Position numbers and translations under genes: made by a program. 64,000 nt of DNA from Takifugu bimaculatus (taxonomy: Eukaryota > Chordata > Actinopteri > Tetraodontiformes > Tetraodontidae). The DNA is taken from positions 4,852,094-4,916,093 of the forward strand of contig CP034993.1 in the NCBI GenBank assembly GCA_004026145.2, written 5' to 3'. Positions 22,461-33,980 of the stretch are shown piece after piece. The notes under the pieces were generated by a model, which saw only the letters and a program-made list of their open reading frames with translations, did no database searches and had not been told where the DNA came from. How positions within the stretch are numbered: position 1 is the first letter of the stretch; each line of letters opens with the position of its first letter.

Positions 22461-25184
22461 TCACAACACATTGATGCACAAAATAAGAAAAAGTACAGTT
22501 GAAAACATACCAATAAAAGCTTGCCTTCAACAGTCATGTTTTAGCGCAACATGAACAAATGTTTTTAGAAGCTGTGTGGTTGTTATATGTGACTCTATTC
22601 ATTATTCATACACCCAGATCAACTAAGTGTTTTATAGCATAGATGCTAATAAATACTACAAATCATTGCAGGAAAAATAAAATATACAATGACTACATTA
22701 AACATTGAAACACATAGAAATCATATCTGATGGGATTTATCTGATAAGGACATTTCCCTGAGAGAATTTTTAACAATGCACACCTGTCTTCTATCTCCTC
22801 CAATTCTGCTTTTCTGGGAAGGTGAGACAGCGTTTGCAAGTTTAATAGAAGCATGAACTGTTGGCTTTGAAAGATGTGAGCACAGAATACTCCATCCCTC
22901 ATTCTTCCCTCATTCTCTGGTCGTCTCAACTCTGCTGCTGTGGAACTGTTAAATTTTGCAGGAGCTTTGCTGGACATACCCATCTTTTAATCCACTGGTC
23001 AGCATGACCACTCTGTCTGACTAGTTTGGCAGGATTATAACCCAAGAAGCTGGGAAAGTCAGTGGACAAACAATGATTCTGGTCATCTAATAAAAAAGCA
23101 TCATCTAGCTGTTTACTAATGAAATCAGACTGTGCAGATAATTGAGTTTTTGATTTTAATTTTCCTTCAGTGGTCAAGAGGAAATTGCATCATTGACCTC
23201 AGGGAACTAAGACAAAATAAAACTTGTGGTAGCCTCCAGAAGGCTGCTCACATCATTCTTTTCATCATGAATTGATTTAGTATAAAACAATTTCCTGTCT
23301 GGCTGATCATACGGGCATCTTGTTGGGCACAGGCCACTCTTGGCCCTCTTAGTGTTAAGATCTAAAGCTCCAGTCCCTCCAGTTTGGGCTGCTACCCAGA
23401 CTATTGTGGCCGTTGACCATGATCAAGGTCTCACTGAGCCATGCAAAGTGACTAGAAAGACTAGTGAACTCCCATGTGAGGGAGTTGCTTTAGCAGCATT
23501 GCACTTTACACTCACAGGGCCCTGTAAGTGCCAGTTTCTAGAGTGTTTGAAGAGTTCTAGTTTGCCAAGGTGAGAATGGAGGTGGCACTGACCAACTCCC
23601 AGGACCCCGAGTTGCTGCTCCAAACCTGGTGACAGGGAAGAAGTGGACCCCATAGCCACAGCTATGGAATTAGCTGATGCTGTTGCTGGTGGAGCATAGA
23701 ATATAGTGATGGACATTGGCTGCTCTCTGCGGCTAGCGCCATCTTGTGGCTACCACTGCTCATGTGGAACTTTACAGTGCTGATGCTCATTGAGGTGATA
23801 CTGTTCTTATTCTTGAAAAATCTATTATAGCTCTCTCAGTTATTGTTGGCTAGAGGCTTAAGCTATTCTTTAAAACAAAGCATCTTTACCTAGGGGTCAT
23901 TCTTCTCTACGTTTCTAGCCAAAGGGAGACCCTTAACTGTTACGGTACGGTTATTTTCACTAGTCGTATTGAGGAACGTAAATACATTTATGAGTACTCT
24001 GCTTTCAATTTATTTTGACAAAACTTGAATAGCAACAAAATTTAACAACTCATGAAATTTGATTAATTTTAATTTTTTTTACAGGCTTTAATTTTCCTAA
24101 AATCTTATTATCAACTTTTAATACTTTTTATACCCTGCAGACACCCTCCATTGTCTTGAAGGCATTTAGCTACAAAATGTCACCAGATGGGTTTTTTCCC
24201 ACCTGAAGGCAGACTCCCCACTGACAGAGATGAGTCCCATCAGGGTGGCGTCAGACACTCATCAAATTGCTGCGTATATTGACCATTTGCAGACATCACT
24301 GATACATGTTGGTCGATACACTTTTAAAGCTTTGTTAAAGAATGTCCTAGTCTATGTCAATATCTTTCTCTCTGTATGTTCAGACAGCTAACATCTGTGC
24401 ACCTCCAAATACCTGCTCCTGAATGTTCCCCATCAAGGTTCCATTCGATGGCCTTACAGAACTTCTCCCATATTGGAGTTCTTGACTTTGAAAAAATAAA
24501 ATAAAATAAATATTTCCATCTGTCCATTAATGGTGGTATTGACCACATGTAAGTTTATAATTACCTTGTTACAGGCAATAATAAATGTTGATGCAATGAT
24601 ACATACCCATGATGTCCTAGAAATAAATATGAATATCATGAACACAGACACATAGAGAAATAAGCAGGGTTCCCAGACACATTTTTCTTTTTTCTCTTAC
24701 ATTATTAAAAGTTCAAGTCAGAAATGATGTCTGTTGACAGATGATAATCATTTGACTTGATACACGGACCGTCAGGTGGGATAATCATGAGCCTGACTGA
24801 CAGGTGCTAATCATGTAGTCATGTCAACTGGGAACTGGGCTGACAGGTTTGTCTGCCAATAATGACATTGTTCCCAGAAAGCCCTCACTCACAGTGAAAT
24901 AATAGACAAACTAGTTTGAGACGATCTTTCATTTTAAATATCTCAATTTACAACACAAAAACTGGAGGTCTTTTAACAATTCACTTTAATAGTCAGAAAT
25001 TTTCACAGGAAATTTCATTTTTAATATGAAGCTAATCACACATGGTTGTGTAATAAAGTCCACTCACACCAGCTCATGACCTAGTGAAGACATCACTTTC
25101 CTCTCATACTGCCCCTCTTGTTTACCTTAACTTCTGTTTGAGAGCAATGCTGATCACACATACCTGTTAGACATATGTTGTCTC
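22461..25184. other. intergenic, nothing firmly recognised
   Basis: Minus-strand frames at 22693-22983 and 22926-23177 overlap in different frames and may be one degenerate coding segment, but I cannot name it. The rest is AT-rich with no arrays or element ends that I can support. Confidence 0.35.
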
Positions 25185-25450
25185 GTCTTCTTAACCAATC
25201 TATCCCCATTCAGGGCCATGGGGAGGGTACACAAGAGGTGAAGGTAGGGTATAGCTCTGTGGGGGGGCTATTTGAGCATTTCTGGCTTCAGTACCTCACT
25301 CAAGGATACCTGGGCAGTGCTCTGAAGGTATTCTAGTACCTTCCCCTACTACCAGAACACGTTCAATGTTTAGTCTGCACTGGGGTTCAAACTGAGAACC
25401 CTCCACTTCTCAGCCGACTTCCCAACAGACTGAGCCAGCAGTGCCTAAAC
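25185..25450 (-). mobile_element. tRNA-derived SINE-like element
   Basis: Read on the minus strand from 25447, the head shows a box A-like TGGCTCAGTCTGTTGGG and, about 40 bases on, a box B-like AGTTTGAACCCC. Matching acceptor-like ends (GGCACTGC near 25445, GCAGTGC further in) support a tRNA origin. The body continues to about 25185 and shares the 'gcagtgctctgaaggt' phrase with 1080-1258. The superfamily of the tail is not determined. Confidence 0.55.
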
Positions 25451-25747
25451 AACATATGTATCATATCATATTTGGCCTGTGTCAATGGGGAAGTCTGGGT
25501 ATCCCTGCTCAGACTGCTGTCCCTGTGACCCATGTCAGGATTAAGTAATCTTTAAGGTCTTTGCTGACAGACAGTAGAGTTGAATGCATGATGCATGTGA
25601 CACATCATTGCTTTGCATTAAAAATCATGGCTGACTTGACTGATGGTGACTTTTCTGTTGTGTCACTACTGGAAGTGTCTGTTAAAATCACCAAATTTGG
25701 GAGGGGATTTGACATCTACTGCCATTCTGAAAAGGCCTGAATGGTCC

Positions 25748-26118
25748 TGTTATGGTTGGGTTTTTACAGGACCCGAAAGCAGGCAAGGACGCAGTGATAA
25801 AAAGTCCAAAAATAGGTTTTATTTAACCAACTCAAACTGGCAGTCCTCCTGGACTGCAGGAAAGTACTCGCTCCAGCTGAGGGAGTTGGGTTCTGCACGT
25901 TCACTAGTCCAGCAGTACGGCGTGGAGACCTCAAACGAGCAGGGAAAAAACCAAAAACACTCCGATGCTGGTAGGCAGGTGCTCCGTCCTTAAATTGGTA
26001 GACTGTTGGAAATTGCCAACAGGTGCGCCTGCCTGCAGCGCCAGCTGTTGCCAATATTGACTCCTCCACGGCCCCTGCAGGAAAAACCAAACACAACCCG
26101 GAACCCTGGACCCCAACA
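25748..26118 (-). mobile_element. solo LTR with perfect 5-bp target duplication
   Basis: A 371-bp segment bounded by TGTTATGG (25748) and CCCCAACA (26118), so each strand reads TG...CA. It is flanked by GGTCC at 25743-25747 and again at 26119-26123, an exact 5-bp target duplication. Reversed, it matches the LTR at 47853-48789 end to end (TGTTGGG... to ...CATAACA), including 'gtccaggaggactgcc' and an AATAAA signal near 25820. No internal retroelement genes are present, so it arose by LTR-LTR recombination. The 187-residue minus-strand frame across it is incidental. Superfamily (Gypsy, BEL or ERV-like) is unresolved. Confidence 0.88.
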
Positions 26119-26123
26119 GGTCC

Positions 26124-26829
26124 ACCCTTAACCACAGCCTGTACCAAGATTACCACAGATTCCTTGCAAATTTGATGACTGTTTTTCACTGATGTTCGGT
26201 GATTATGCCTCAATATCTCAGCTGCTTCAAGAATGAGGCATCCGACTGAAAGGTTTTTACCTCTTTTAACAAGAGGGGAACCTTCAGGGCTTTCAGAGAA
26301 GGCCTTAAGATCCATCTGGACCAACAAAGAGGAGAAAACAATTAGTTTTTTAAAATTTGTATTTCTATGTCTGTATAATTTAATACAATATGTTTTCCCT
26401 CATCTACGTTCTAAAGTACAGTCAATGTCAGCAATGAAAGGATTATCATCCAGTCAGTTGTCCATCTCTTTCAAGGCCCAGTTAGATGGCTCATTCATTG
26501 TTTAGGTATTCATGAATCCCAGAGAAGGCCAAGCTATGTGTTTTGGTTTGGAGACTGATGACTGATTGACCACTCAAGATTTGATTTGAAATGGGAGGGA
26601 CAAAAAGAGAAGAGCTCTTAGTCCTTCATGAAGTCTCAATGTAACATCTCAGCAGAGTGTTGAGAGGTTGACAGACAGTCATTATAAGTGATATGAAAGG
26701 ATGACAGGCTGTAAGAAAACAAACAGGCTGTTTTGCCGGAGTTGTTTACTTTTTTGCATCTGACAAGTCAGCCCACCGGCATCAAGATTCTCAGTTCGAA
26801 AACTTTTGGGGACACAATAATTGATTTTC
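26124..26829. other. intergenic, nothing recognised
   Basis: No arrays, element ends or coding motifs that I can support. Confidence 0.4.
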
Positions 26830-27060
26830 AGCTAGATGAGCAATGCTGTAATCAAACTATGGCCCACAACAAAGTCATGCAGAACAGAGAGACACTGAAA
26901 CGTCTTATCAATGCTGGTATTTCGAGGCTGCTCGAGTTTTTGGCAGTCCTCTGCGCCGTCAACTAAATTCTGCCACTATTTTCATGAGCCCATCCTGCAA
27001 AATTCAGAATGACCTGATTGATGATGTTATTTCTTGTATAGTTTAATAGTCCCTACTTTA
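26830..27060 (+). pseudogene. hAT (TTF/ZMYM1-like) transposase remnant
   Basis: The plus strand encodes AHNKVMQNRETLKRLINAGI at 26860-26925, resembling the 'HN-x-x-V-x-x-NR-x-x-L-x-x-LI' helix that precedes the RGH-x-E block in TTF-type hAT transposases. A second piece, KIQNDLIDDVIS near 27000-27045, resembles 'IQNELI'. The intervening conserved block is lost. It is short and degraded, so it is less certain than the 3.4-kb fossil. Confidence 0.45.
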
Positions 27061-27064
27061 ATAG

Positions 27065-27265
27065 CCCCCCCCCCCATCTATCTACAGGTATAGCCGCCTT
27101 TATAGCTGTATGCTGGCCTGCCGACCTCCGACCCCACAGACCCACTCTACTCTTATACCAACAGCATGTATTTTTTAATGTATTTCTCTGATTTCTGCCT
27201 ATTCTCTCCTTTTGATTGCAACAGATGCTGGTAAACAAACAAATAAATAAAGATTGATTGATTGA
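27065..27265 (+). mobile_element. L2 3' UTR fragment
   Basis: Matches the 3' UTR landmarks seen at 49500-49824 ('catctatctacaggtat', 'atagctgtatgctg', 'atgtatttct') and ends with 'aaataaagattgattgattga', but with an internal deletion that removes the 'aggagggtccccctacatga' block. Confidence 0.75.
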
Positions 27266-27765
27266 ATCTAGCATAAGTAACACTGCTCGAATGTCCTGGG
27301 CTACACCACTGATGCTGGTGTAAAGCACGCTTTGTTGGGTTCCGGACCGGTGGGTGAGCAATGGAAGATCTCCAAGCATAACTAAGTTGACCAAGTGGCT
27401 TTCTTTATCTTAAACTGCTTTCATACTGCATGAAAAAATCCTAGGTCAACATGGGTTGTTATTGGCACTGTGAAAATGTTGGCGTGGCATTTCGTCCCTC
27501 ATCGAGTGACACTGTAATCATCCTGCCATCACCTGCATTATGATAGTTGTCCTGCGCCTATGACGTTGATGTTCCTACCCGTCACATTATGACTTTGTCA
27601 CTGGACATCCTGTCAAAAGAGTGCTCTCTTGAGGGAAGAGATATTTCTGCTGTTTTTTTCAAACAAATCAAACGTGTAGCTACGTGATCTTCAATGGAAG
27701 CTAATACGAGAAGTACATCCAGTTCAGCAAATTCCCCAATCAGGGATCATTTTTACACCCCCTTC
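27266..27765. other. intergenic, nothing recognised
   Basis: Short unique DNA between two L2 tails. The region 27296-27394 carries only an incidental minus-strand frame. Confidence 0.4.
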
Positions 27766-27941
27766 TCATCTCTCTCTACCCAGCTGGCCATCAACAGGAG
27801 GGTCCCCCTATATGAGCCTGGTTCTGCTCAAGGTTTCTTCCTGTTAAAGGGGAGTTTTTCCTTGCCACTGTTGCTTGTCTGGGGTCAGGCCCTGGGATTC
27901 TGGAAAGCGCCTTGAAACAATTTTGATTGTATAAGACGCTA

Positions 27942-27973
<32 letters not shown>

Positions 27974-27974
27974 T
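27766..27974 (+). mobile_element. L2 3' tail fragment, plus arm of tail-to-tail pair
   Basis: Last 209 bp of L2, from 'ctctctacccagctggcc' to the (ATTG)n tail at about 27974. It faces copy G, whose tail begins 36 bp further on in the opposite orientation. Confidence 0.9.
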
Positions 27975-28009
27975 CATTACAAGCCAAACAACTCATGGAT
28001 CTCGTGATC

Positions 28010-29104
28010 AATTGATCAATCAGTCAATCAATCAATCTTTATTTATATAGTGTCTGTTACAATCAAAATTGTTTCTAGGCACTTTACAGAATCCCAGGGC
28101 CTGACCCCCAACAAGCAACAGTGGCAAGGAAAAACTCCCCTTTAACAGGAAGAAACCTTGAGCAGGACCAGGCTCATGTAGGGGGACCCTCCTGCTGATG
28201 GCCGGCTGGGTAAGGAGAGAGGAGAAGGGGGAGGACGGGTAGAGGATAGGATAGGTAGGAGAGGAGAGGGGTAGAGGAGAGGAGAAGTAGAGTGAAGGGG
28301 AGGTAGAGGAGAGGAGAAGGAGAAGGAGGAGGAGGGGAAAGAGGAGAGGAAAGAAGAGGAGAGGGAGAGGAGAAGGAGGGGGAGAGGAGAGGAGAGGAGA
28401 GGAGAGGAGAGGGAGAGGGAGAGGAGAGGCACAGAGCACAGAAACACACACAAAAAATATGATGCACAATCACTTCAGCGGAGGTCATTATGCAGCTCCG
28501 AGGGCGGCGATACCTGTAAATAAACAGGGGGGGGCGGAGCAGAAAAACTACACAAGAATCAGCATAACTAGTCTGCTTGATGAGGAAAGGAGAGGAGAGG
28601 AAACCATGACCCAGTGGAGTGACAGAGGCCTGTCAGGTGATCATGTTTCTGGACCCCGGCAGCCTTGGCCTATAACAGCATAACTAAGATGTGACCTAAC
28701 GATTAGACGACCCCCTAAGTATGATAATTTGTCTGTCTATGATAGTAACTGGAACTACTGAATTAGTAACAATAAGCTTTTTCAAAGAGGTAGGTTTTGA
28801 GTCTGATCTTAAAAGTAGCGATGGAGTCAGCCTCCCGTACCTGGACAGGGAGCTGGTTCCATAGCAGGGGGGCCTGGTAGCTAAATGCTCGGCCCCCCAT
28901 TCTACTCCTGGAAACTCTGGGAACCACAAGTAGACCAGCATTCTGAGAGCGGAGCGGTCTATTGGGCTGATAAGGTATCACTAGCTCCTCCAGGTAGGAT
29001 GGAGCTAGGCCTCTGAGGACCTTGTAGGTCAAAAGAAGGGTTTTAAAAATTATTCTAAATTTGACAGGCAGCCAATGAAGCGACGCCAGTACAGGAGTAA
29101 TGAA
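28010..29104 (-). mobile_element. L2/Maui-like LINE, copy G (3' end only)
   Basis: Minus-strand 3' portion. It has the tail at 28010, a long GGAGA-rich array (28216-28425), the 3' UTR landmarks and a coding end encoding HWLPVKFRIIFKTLLLTYKV and SYLEELVIPYQPNRPLRSQN. It stops at about 29104, where a Penelope tail begins. The C-terminal coding part (28763-29085) has no stop, so this copy is relatively young or lightly mutated. Confidence 0.88.
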
Positions 29105-29270
29105 ATTGCTGGGGAGAGAGCTTGAAAATATATAGCCCCTGTGGACCATTTGCATGCTAATGATCTGGGTGGTCACCTGGATCTGGGTGGTCACCTGGAT
29201 AGAAGGCGAAACGTCTTCAAGAGAAGAAACCCAGTCCAGTTGACAGAGAAAACTACCTTGGATTGCCCAA
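29105..29270 (+). mobile_element. Penelope-like element 3' tail
   Basis: It contains the Penelope 3' UTR phrases ('atttgcatgctaatgatc', 'gatagaaggcgaaacgtctt') and the terminal 'gagaaaactaccttgg'. A 17-bp unit (ggtggtcacctggatct) is duplicated in tandem near 29168-29203. It is fused to the truncated 5' edge of L2 copy G. Confidence 0.8.
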
Positions 29271-30126
29271 CATCCTCAAAGAATCACACCTACACTATGG
29301 CTGTTTAAAACATCAAGTTTATTTGTTTGTCATTTATCAAAAGCATCAGTATTTCAGTGACTCACCCGCATGACATACTTCCTGTTTTTTGCGAAACTGT
29401 TGGACTATTCAATGTTTGTATTAATGGAGGGGTTGCGCGGGAGCTACGGCACAATCAATTTTAGCGGGGATGTTTTATTGTGGTAGGGTGTATTTTACGA
29501 TGCACTGGGTGGTTTTTGGTGGTGGAAATTTCCTTTGGATGTTTATGCATATTATGTGTGTTCTTCTCAGTTGTTATTTTCAGTTTAGAAATGTATTATT
29601 TAGCCTAATAATAATTTTGATAATTGGGTTAATCTGTGGGAGGGGCCAAAGGTATAAAAGCCCTGTAGTAGGCCCAGACGGGGTTTTTGGTTCTTTTTGG
29701 GTTTGGCATGATGGAGAAAGTGGCTGAGTAGAAGTGTGCAGCGTCTTTATGGTATTGTATTGATTTAGCCTGGCAACTTTGAAGCCACTTTATTTTTGGT
29801 ATTTTCTAGTTATTGCTTTGCTTAGTTTGTGTTTGTATTTTGGTTATACTTTGAGCACGGAAAATTTTGCACAATTTTAAACATAAAAAAATATTCTTGG
29901 GGAAAGAAGCTTCCATCTCCCTCTGTCTCCTCCACACACACACACCAACATAGTGCAGCTTACTTTAGTAACAATAAAAAACTAAAAAACAGAACATAAA
30001 ATAGATCAACACAAAACAGTTGTTGCATCGATTCATTTTAGAGCCTTCAAATTCCTCTTTCACTAAAAGAGTAGAAATAAAAATCACTCTTTTGTTAACA
30101 GAAATATGTGAACACTTGAAACATTA
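29271..30126. other. intergenic, nothing recognised
   Basis: AT-rich DNA. An 85-residue plus-strand frame at 29470-29727 is hydrophobic but not recognisable. Confidence 0.4.
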
Positions 30127-30725
30127 ATCAAATCAATCTTTATTTAAATTGTGTCTTTTATGATCAAAATTGTTTCAAAGCGCTTTCCAGAATCCCAGGG
30201 CCTAACCCCAGATAAGCAACAGTGACAAGGAAAAACTCCCCTTTAACAGGAAGAAACCTTGAGCAGGACCAGGCTCATGTAGGGGGACCCTCCTGCTGAT
30301 GGCCGGCTGGGTAGAGAGACGAGAAGGGGGAGGACAGGTAGAGGATAGAATAGGTAGGAGAGGAGAGGAGAGGCACAGAGTACAGAAACACATACAAAAA
30401 TACACTATTTGTGCAAGCCGCCGGCCAAGTGGGTCAGCGGGGCCAGAGGTCATCACGCAGCTCTGAAGGCGGCGATACCTGTAAATGAATACGGGGGGGA
30501 GCAGAAAAACTACACAAGAATCAGCATAACTAGTCTGCTTGATGAGATGAGGAGAAGAGAGGAGAGGAGAGGAGAGGAAACCATGACCCAGTGGGGTGAC
30601 AGAGGCCTGTCAGGTGATCATGTTTCTGGACCCCGGCAGCCTCGGCTTATAACAGCATAGCTAAGATGTTAACCTAATGATTAGATGACCCCCTAAGTAT
30701 AATAGTTTGTCTGTTTATGATAATA

Positions 30726-31362
30726 CAGTGGAACCTCTACTTATGAATTTAATTTGTTCCAGACATTGCTTCGTAACCTGAAAATTACATAAGTAGAGAC
30801 GCATTTTCCATGTAAATGCATAAATCCATTCCAAACCCCCAAAAATTCAGACATATATATTTTTTAATAAATCATAAAAATGCATCATAACATGTAACAA
30901 ATACATGTTAAAATTAGATTACCGTACAATAAATGTAGGAATTCAATGCAAGGCTTCTCCAGGAACAAAATGAACTTAATTACAGGCCAATCTCACATTA
31001 GCCGTCATTACTAGCAACGGACGTTAACACTTGTGGTAACACCGCCTTCTAATGGACAAACATACGAACACCCACAATAAATAAAAGTGAAACGAAGGCG
31101 ACACTGGGATACACACAAACTTGTACATATTGACGTCCCTCCTAGCCAATGGGATGACAGGAAAATGCTAGGCGATAGCCAATGGCAGAGCAGCTACAAG
31201 CAAGTTTGTATTCGCTAAACTCTGCGAGTAGCAGCGGTAGCGTATTTTTGACCTTCGTATCCTGAAATTTCCTTCGTAACAAGAGGGAATATTTTCCCGT
31301 TGAGACGCTTCGTAACCTGAAAAATTCGCATTTAGAGACGTTCGTAAGTAGAGGTCCCACCG
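30726..31362. mobile_element. pogo/Tigger-like MITE nested in L2 copy E
   Basis: A 637-bp insertion with terminal inverted repeats: left CAGTGGAACCTCTACTTATG, right (reversed) CGGTGGGACCTCTACTTACG. TA flanks both sides (30724-30725 and 31363-31364). The uninterrupted L2 copies at 8590-8620 and 28735-28760 show the empty site with a single TA or GTA, which proves insertion. The TA duplication and CAGTG start are typical of Tc1/mariner elements of the pogo/Tigger type. Subterminal 'cttcgtaacctgaaaa' occurs near both ends in the same orientation. There is no transposase. Confidence 0.9.
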
Positions 31363-31379
31363 TAACTGGAACTGCAGAA

Positions 31380-32121
31380 TTAGTAACAATAAGCTTTTTC
31401 AGAGAGGTAGGTTTTAAGTTTGATTTTAAAAGTAGAGATGGAGTCAGCCTCCTGTACCTGGACAGGGAGATGGTTCCATAGCAGGGGGGCCTGATAGCTA
31501 AATGCTCGGCCCCCCATTCTACTCCTAGAGACTCTGGGAACCACAAGTAGACCAGCATTCTTAGAGCGGAGCAGTCTATTGGGCTGGTAAGGTGTCACTA
31601 GCTCCTCCAGGTAGGATGGAGATAGGCCTCTGAGGACCTTGCAGGTCAAAAGAAGGGTTTTAAAAATTATTCTAAATTTAACAGGCAGCCAATTAAGAGA
31701 CATCAGTACAGTTGTTATGTGATCTCTTGTCAATACTTGTCAGAACTCTGGCTGCAGCATTTTGGATCAGCTGGAGGCTTCTTAAAGAGTTGTTTGGACA
31801 CCCTGATAATAAAGAGTTACAGTAGTCCAGCCTGAAAGTAACAAATGCATGGACTAACTTTTCAGCATCATGCCGCATCAGTAGTTTCCTGATCTTTCTG
31901 ATGTTCCTCAGATGAAAAAAGGCACTTCTAGAGACTGTTTTAATGTGTGAGTTGAAGGAGAGATTTTGGTCAAAAGTTACTCCTAGATTCCTCACACAGA
32001 GACTAGATGTTAATGAGATATCATCTAGAGTGATCATGTGACCTAATCTATCTCTGAGAGGTTCAGGACCAAACACCATGACTTCAGTTTTTCCTGAGTT
32101 AAGGAGGAAATTTGAAGACAC
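31380..32121 (-). pseudogene. L2 RT thumb and C-terminal domain, copy E
   Basis: Two frames, 31693-32121 and 31380-31733, overlap with a frameshift near 31725. They read SSNFLLNSGKTEVMVFGPEP, SLCVRNLGVTFDQNLSFNSH (the LGV block), HAFVTFRLDYCNSLLSGCPN, then HHYHWLPVK-type and SRMGGRAFSYQAPLLWNHLP segments. This region usually follows the YADD palm and ends the ORF. Confidence 0.85.
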
Positions 32122-32172
32122 CTAGGACTTTATGTCTTTAAGAGAGGTCTGAAGCTTCACTAACTTCTCTGT

Positions 32173-32586
32173 CTACTCTGGTTTCATGGATAAGGGAAGC
32201 ATGTACAAGGTGAAAAGGATTGGTCCAAGTACAGAACCTTGTGGAACTCCATGGCTAACCCTACTGTATGAGGAGGGAACGCCATGGACATGAGCAAACT
32301 GGTATCTATCAGATAAATATGATCTAAACCAGTCTAGTGCTGTCCCTTTAATCCCAATCACATGTTCCAGTCTCTGTAAATAGATACTGTGATCAACTGT
32401 ATCAAAAGCAGCACCGAGGTCCAGCAGAACCAGCATAGAGACCAGTCCATGATCTGAAGCTATGAGAAGATCATTAGTAACTTTAAGAAGTGCTGTTTCT
32501 GTACTGTGATGAGCTCTAAAGCATGACTGAAACATCTCAAACAGGCTGTTTCTCTGCAGGTGCTCCAGTAACTGAGTCACCACCAC
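32173..32586 (-). pseudogene. L2 RT palm lacking YADD, copy E
   Basis: The 137-residue frame shows FRAHHSTETALLKV (22-35), LLDLGAAFDTVDHS (54-67, with G for the usual S), SHGVPQGSVLGPILFTLYML, then jumps directly to LSMKPE. Copies A and I have about 23 residues between these points, including C-YADD-T. Deletion of the two catalytic Asps abolishes RT activity regardless of the nearby frameshifts. Confidence 0.88.
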
Positions 32587-32627
32587 ATTCTCAAGAATTT
32601 TAGAGATAAAAGGAAGGCTATAATTTG

Positions 32628-33980
32628 CTAAGACATCAGGATCCAGTGATAGTTTTTAAGCAACGGCTTTATCACTGCCACCTTGTAGGACCGGGGTACA
32701 TAACCTGTCACTAAAGAACAACTGATCTGGTCCAGGATAGAACTGCCTATCACTGGTAAAACATCCTTCAACAGGTGTGTTGGGATGGGATCTAAAGGAC
32801 ACGTGGTGGTCTTGGATTTCTGAATTAGCGATGACGCCTCAGAAAAATATATAGGGCTGAAGGAGTTTAAGGGCTCGTTGGAGAACCTGTATGTTCCCAC
32901 AGTCAGCACATCTGGTGATGGTCCAGTTGTTGGGATGGCCTGGTTAGCTTTTTCTCTGATAGCTAGAACTTTATCAGTGAAGAAGCTCATGAAGTCTTCA
33001 CCACTAAGGGCAGAAGGGATATGTGGATCTAAAACACTGTGACTCTTGGTTAATTTGGCCACAGTGCTGAAAAGAAACCTGGGGTTCTTCTTATTTTCCT
33101 CAATTAAAGAAGAGAAATAAGATGTTCTAGCCTCACAGAGGGCCTTTTTGTGAAATACTAGACAGTCTTTCCAGGCTACATGATAGCTATCTATTTTACA
33201 AGCATGCCACTTCCTTTCTAGTCTGTGCGCTTTTTGCATGAAGGTCCTGATATGTGAATTATACCAGGGGGCACACCTCCTCTGATTTACTATTTTCTTT
33301 TTCAGGGGGGCAACAGAATCAAGCGTGATTCTCAGTGAGGTTGCTGCACCTTCAGCAACAGAGTCAATCTCAGCAGGGCTAAGATTATAATGACTGATCC
33401 CTGGGGAAACACACAGTGGTCCTGGGATCAATGCAGGGATTGCTTCCTTAAACTTAGCTACAGCATTATCTGAAAGACATCTGCTATAGTAGGAGTGTGT
33501 TCTGAGGATAGAAGCATCCTTAATCATAAATGTAAAAGTGATCAATGGATGATCTGACAGGAGTGGGTTCTGAGGGAACACTGACACATGTTCTACCTCA
33601 ACATCATAAGTCAGAACTAGATCTAAAGTGTGGTTGAAGCTATGAGTTGGTTGGTTTATCTGCTGGAGGAAACCAACTGACTCAAGTAATGAAATGAAGC
33701 CATTTCTGAAGCTGTCATTTACAACGTCTACATGGATATTAAAGTCTCCAATGATAATGACTTTGTCCGTTCTAAGGAGCAAGTTAGATAAGAAATAAGA
33801 GAACTCAGAAAGGAACTCTGAATGTGGCCCAGCAGGGGGCCGATATACAACTACAAACAAAAGTGGCTTTTCTGTCTTCCAGTTCAGATGGGTGATGCCA
33901 AGAGTCAGGCTTTCAAACGAACTGGAGCCATGTTTTGTTCTAAGATTAATTAATAACTTGGAGTGATAGATTGCTGCCAC
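32628..33980 (-). pseudogene. L2 endonuclease, linker and RT start, copy E (450 codons open)
   Basis: The longest open frame in the window. It shows VVVYRPPAGPHSE (43-55), IIGDFNIHVDVVND (76-89), LDLVLTYDVEVEH (119-131) and LSDHPLITF (141-149), the C-terminal half of an APE-type endonuclease. The L2 linker follows, with RRCAPWYNSHIRTF (234-247) and ARTSYFSSLIEENKKNPRFLF (split by the limit, 284-304). LDPIPTHLLKDVLP (396-409) and GYVPRSYKVAVIKPL (426-440) begin the RT. The frame is lost at LLKNYHWI, where other copies read LLKKPSLDPD. The N-terminal endonuclease continues upstream (LTETW near 34075) behind a stop. Confidence 0.9.

Noticed and set aside
25764..26327. 187-codon minus-strand frame
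   Set aside because: It lies almost entirely within the solo LTR and runs through its poly(A) and target-duplication boundaries, so it is not a gene.
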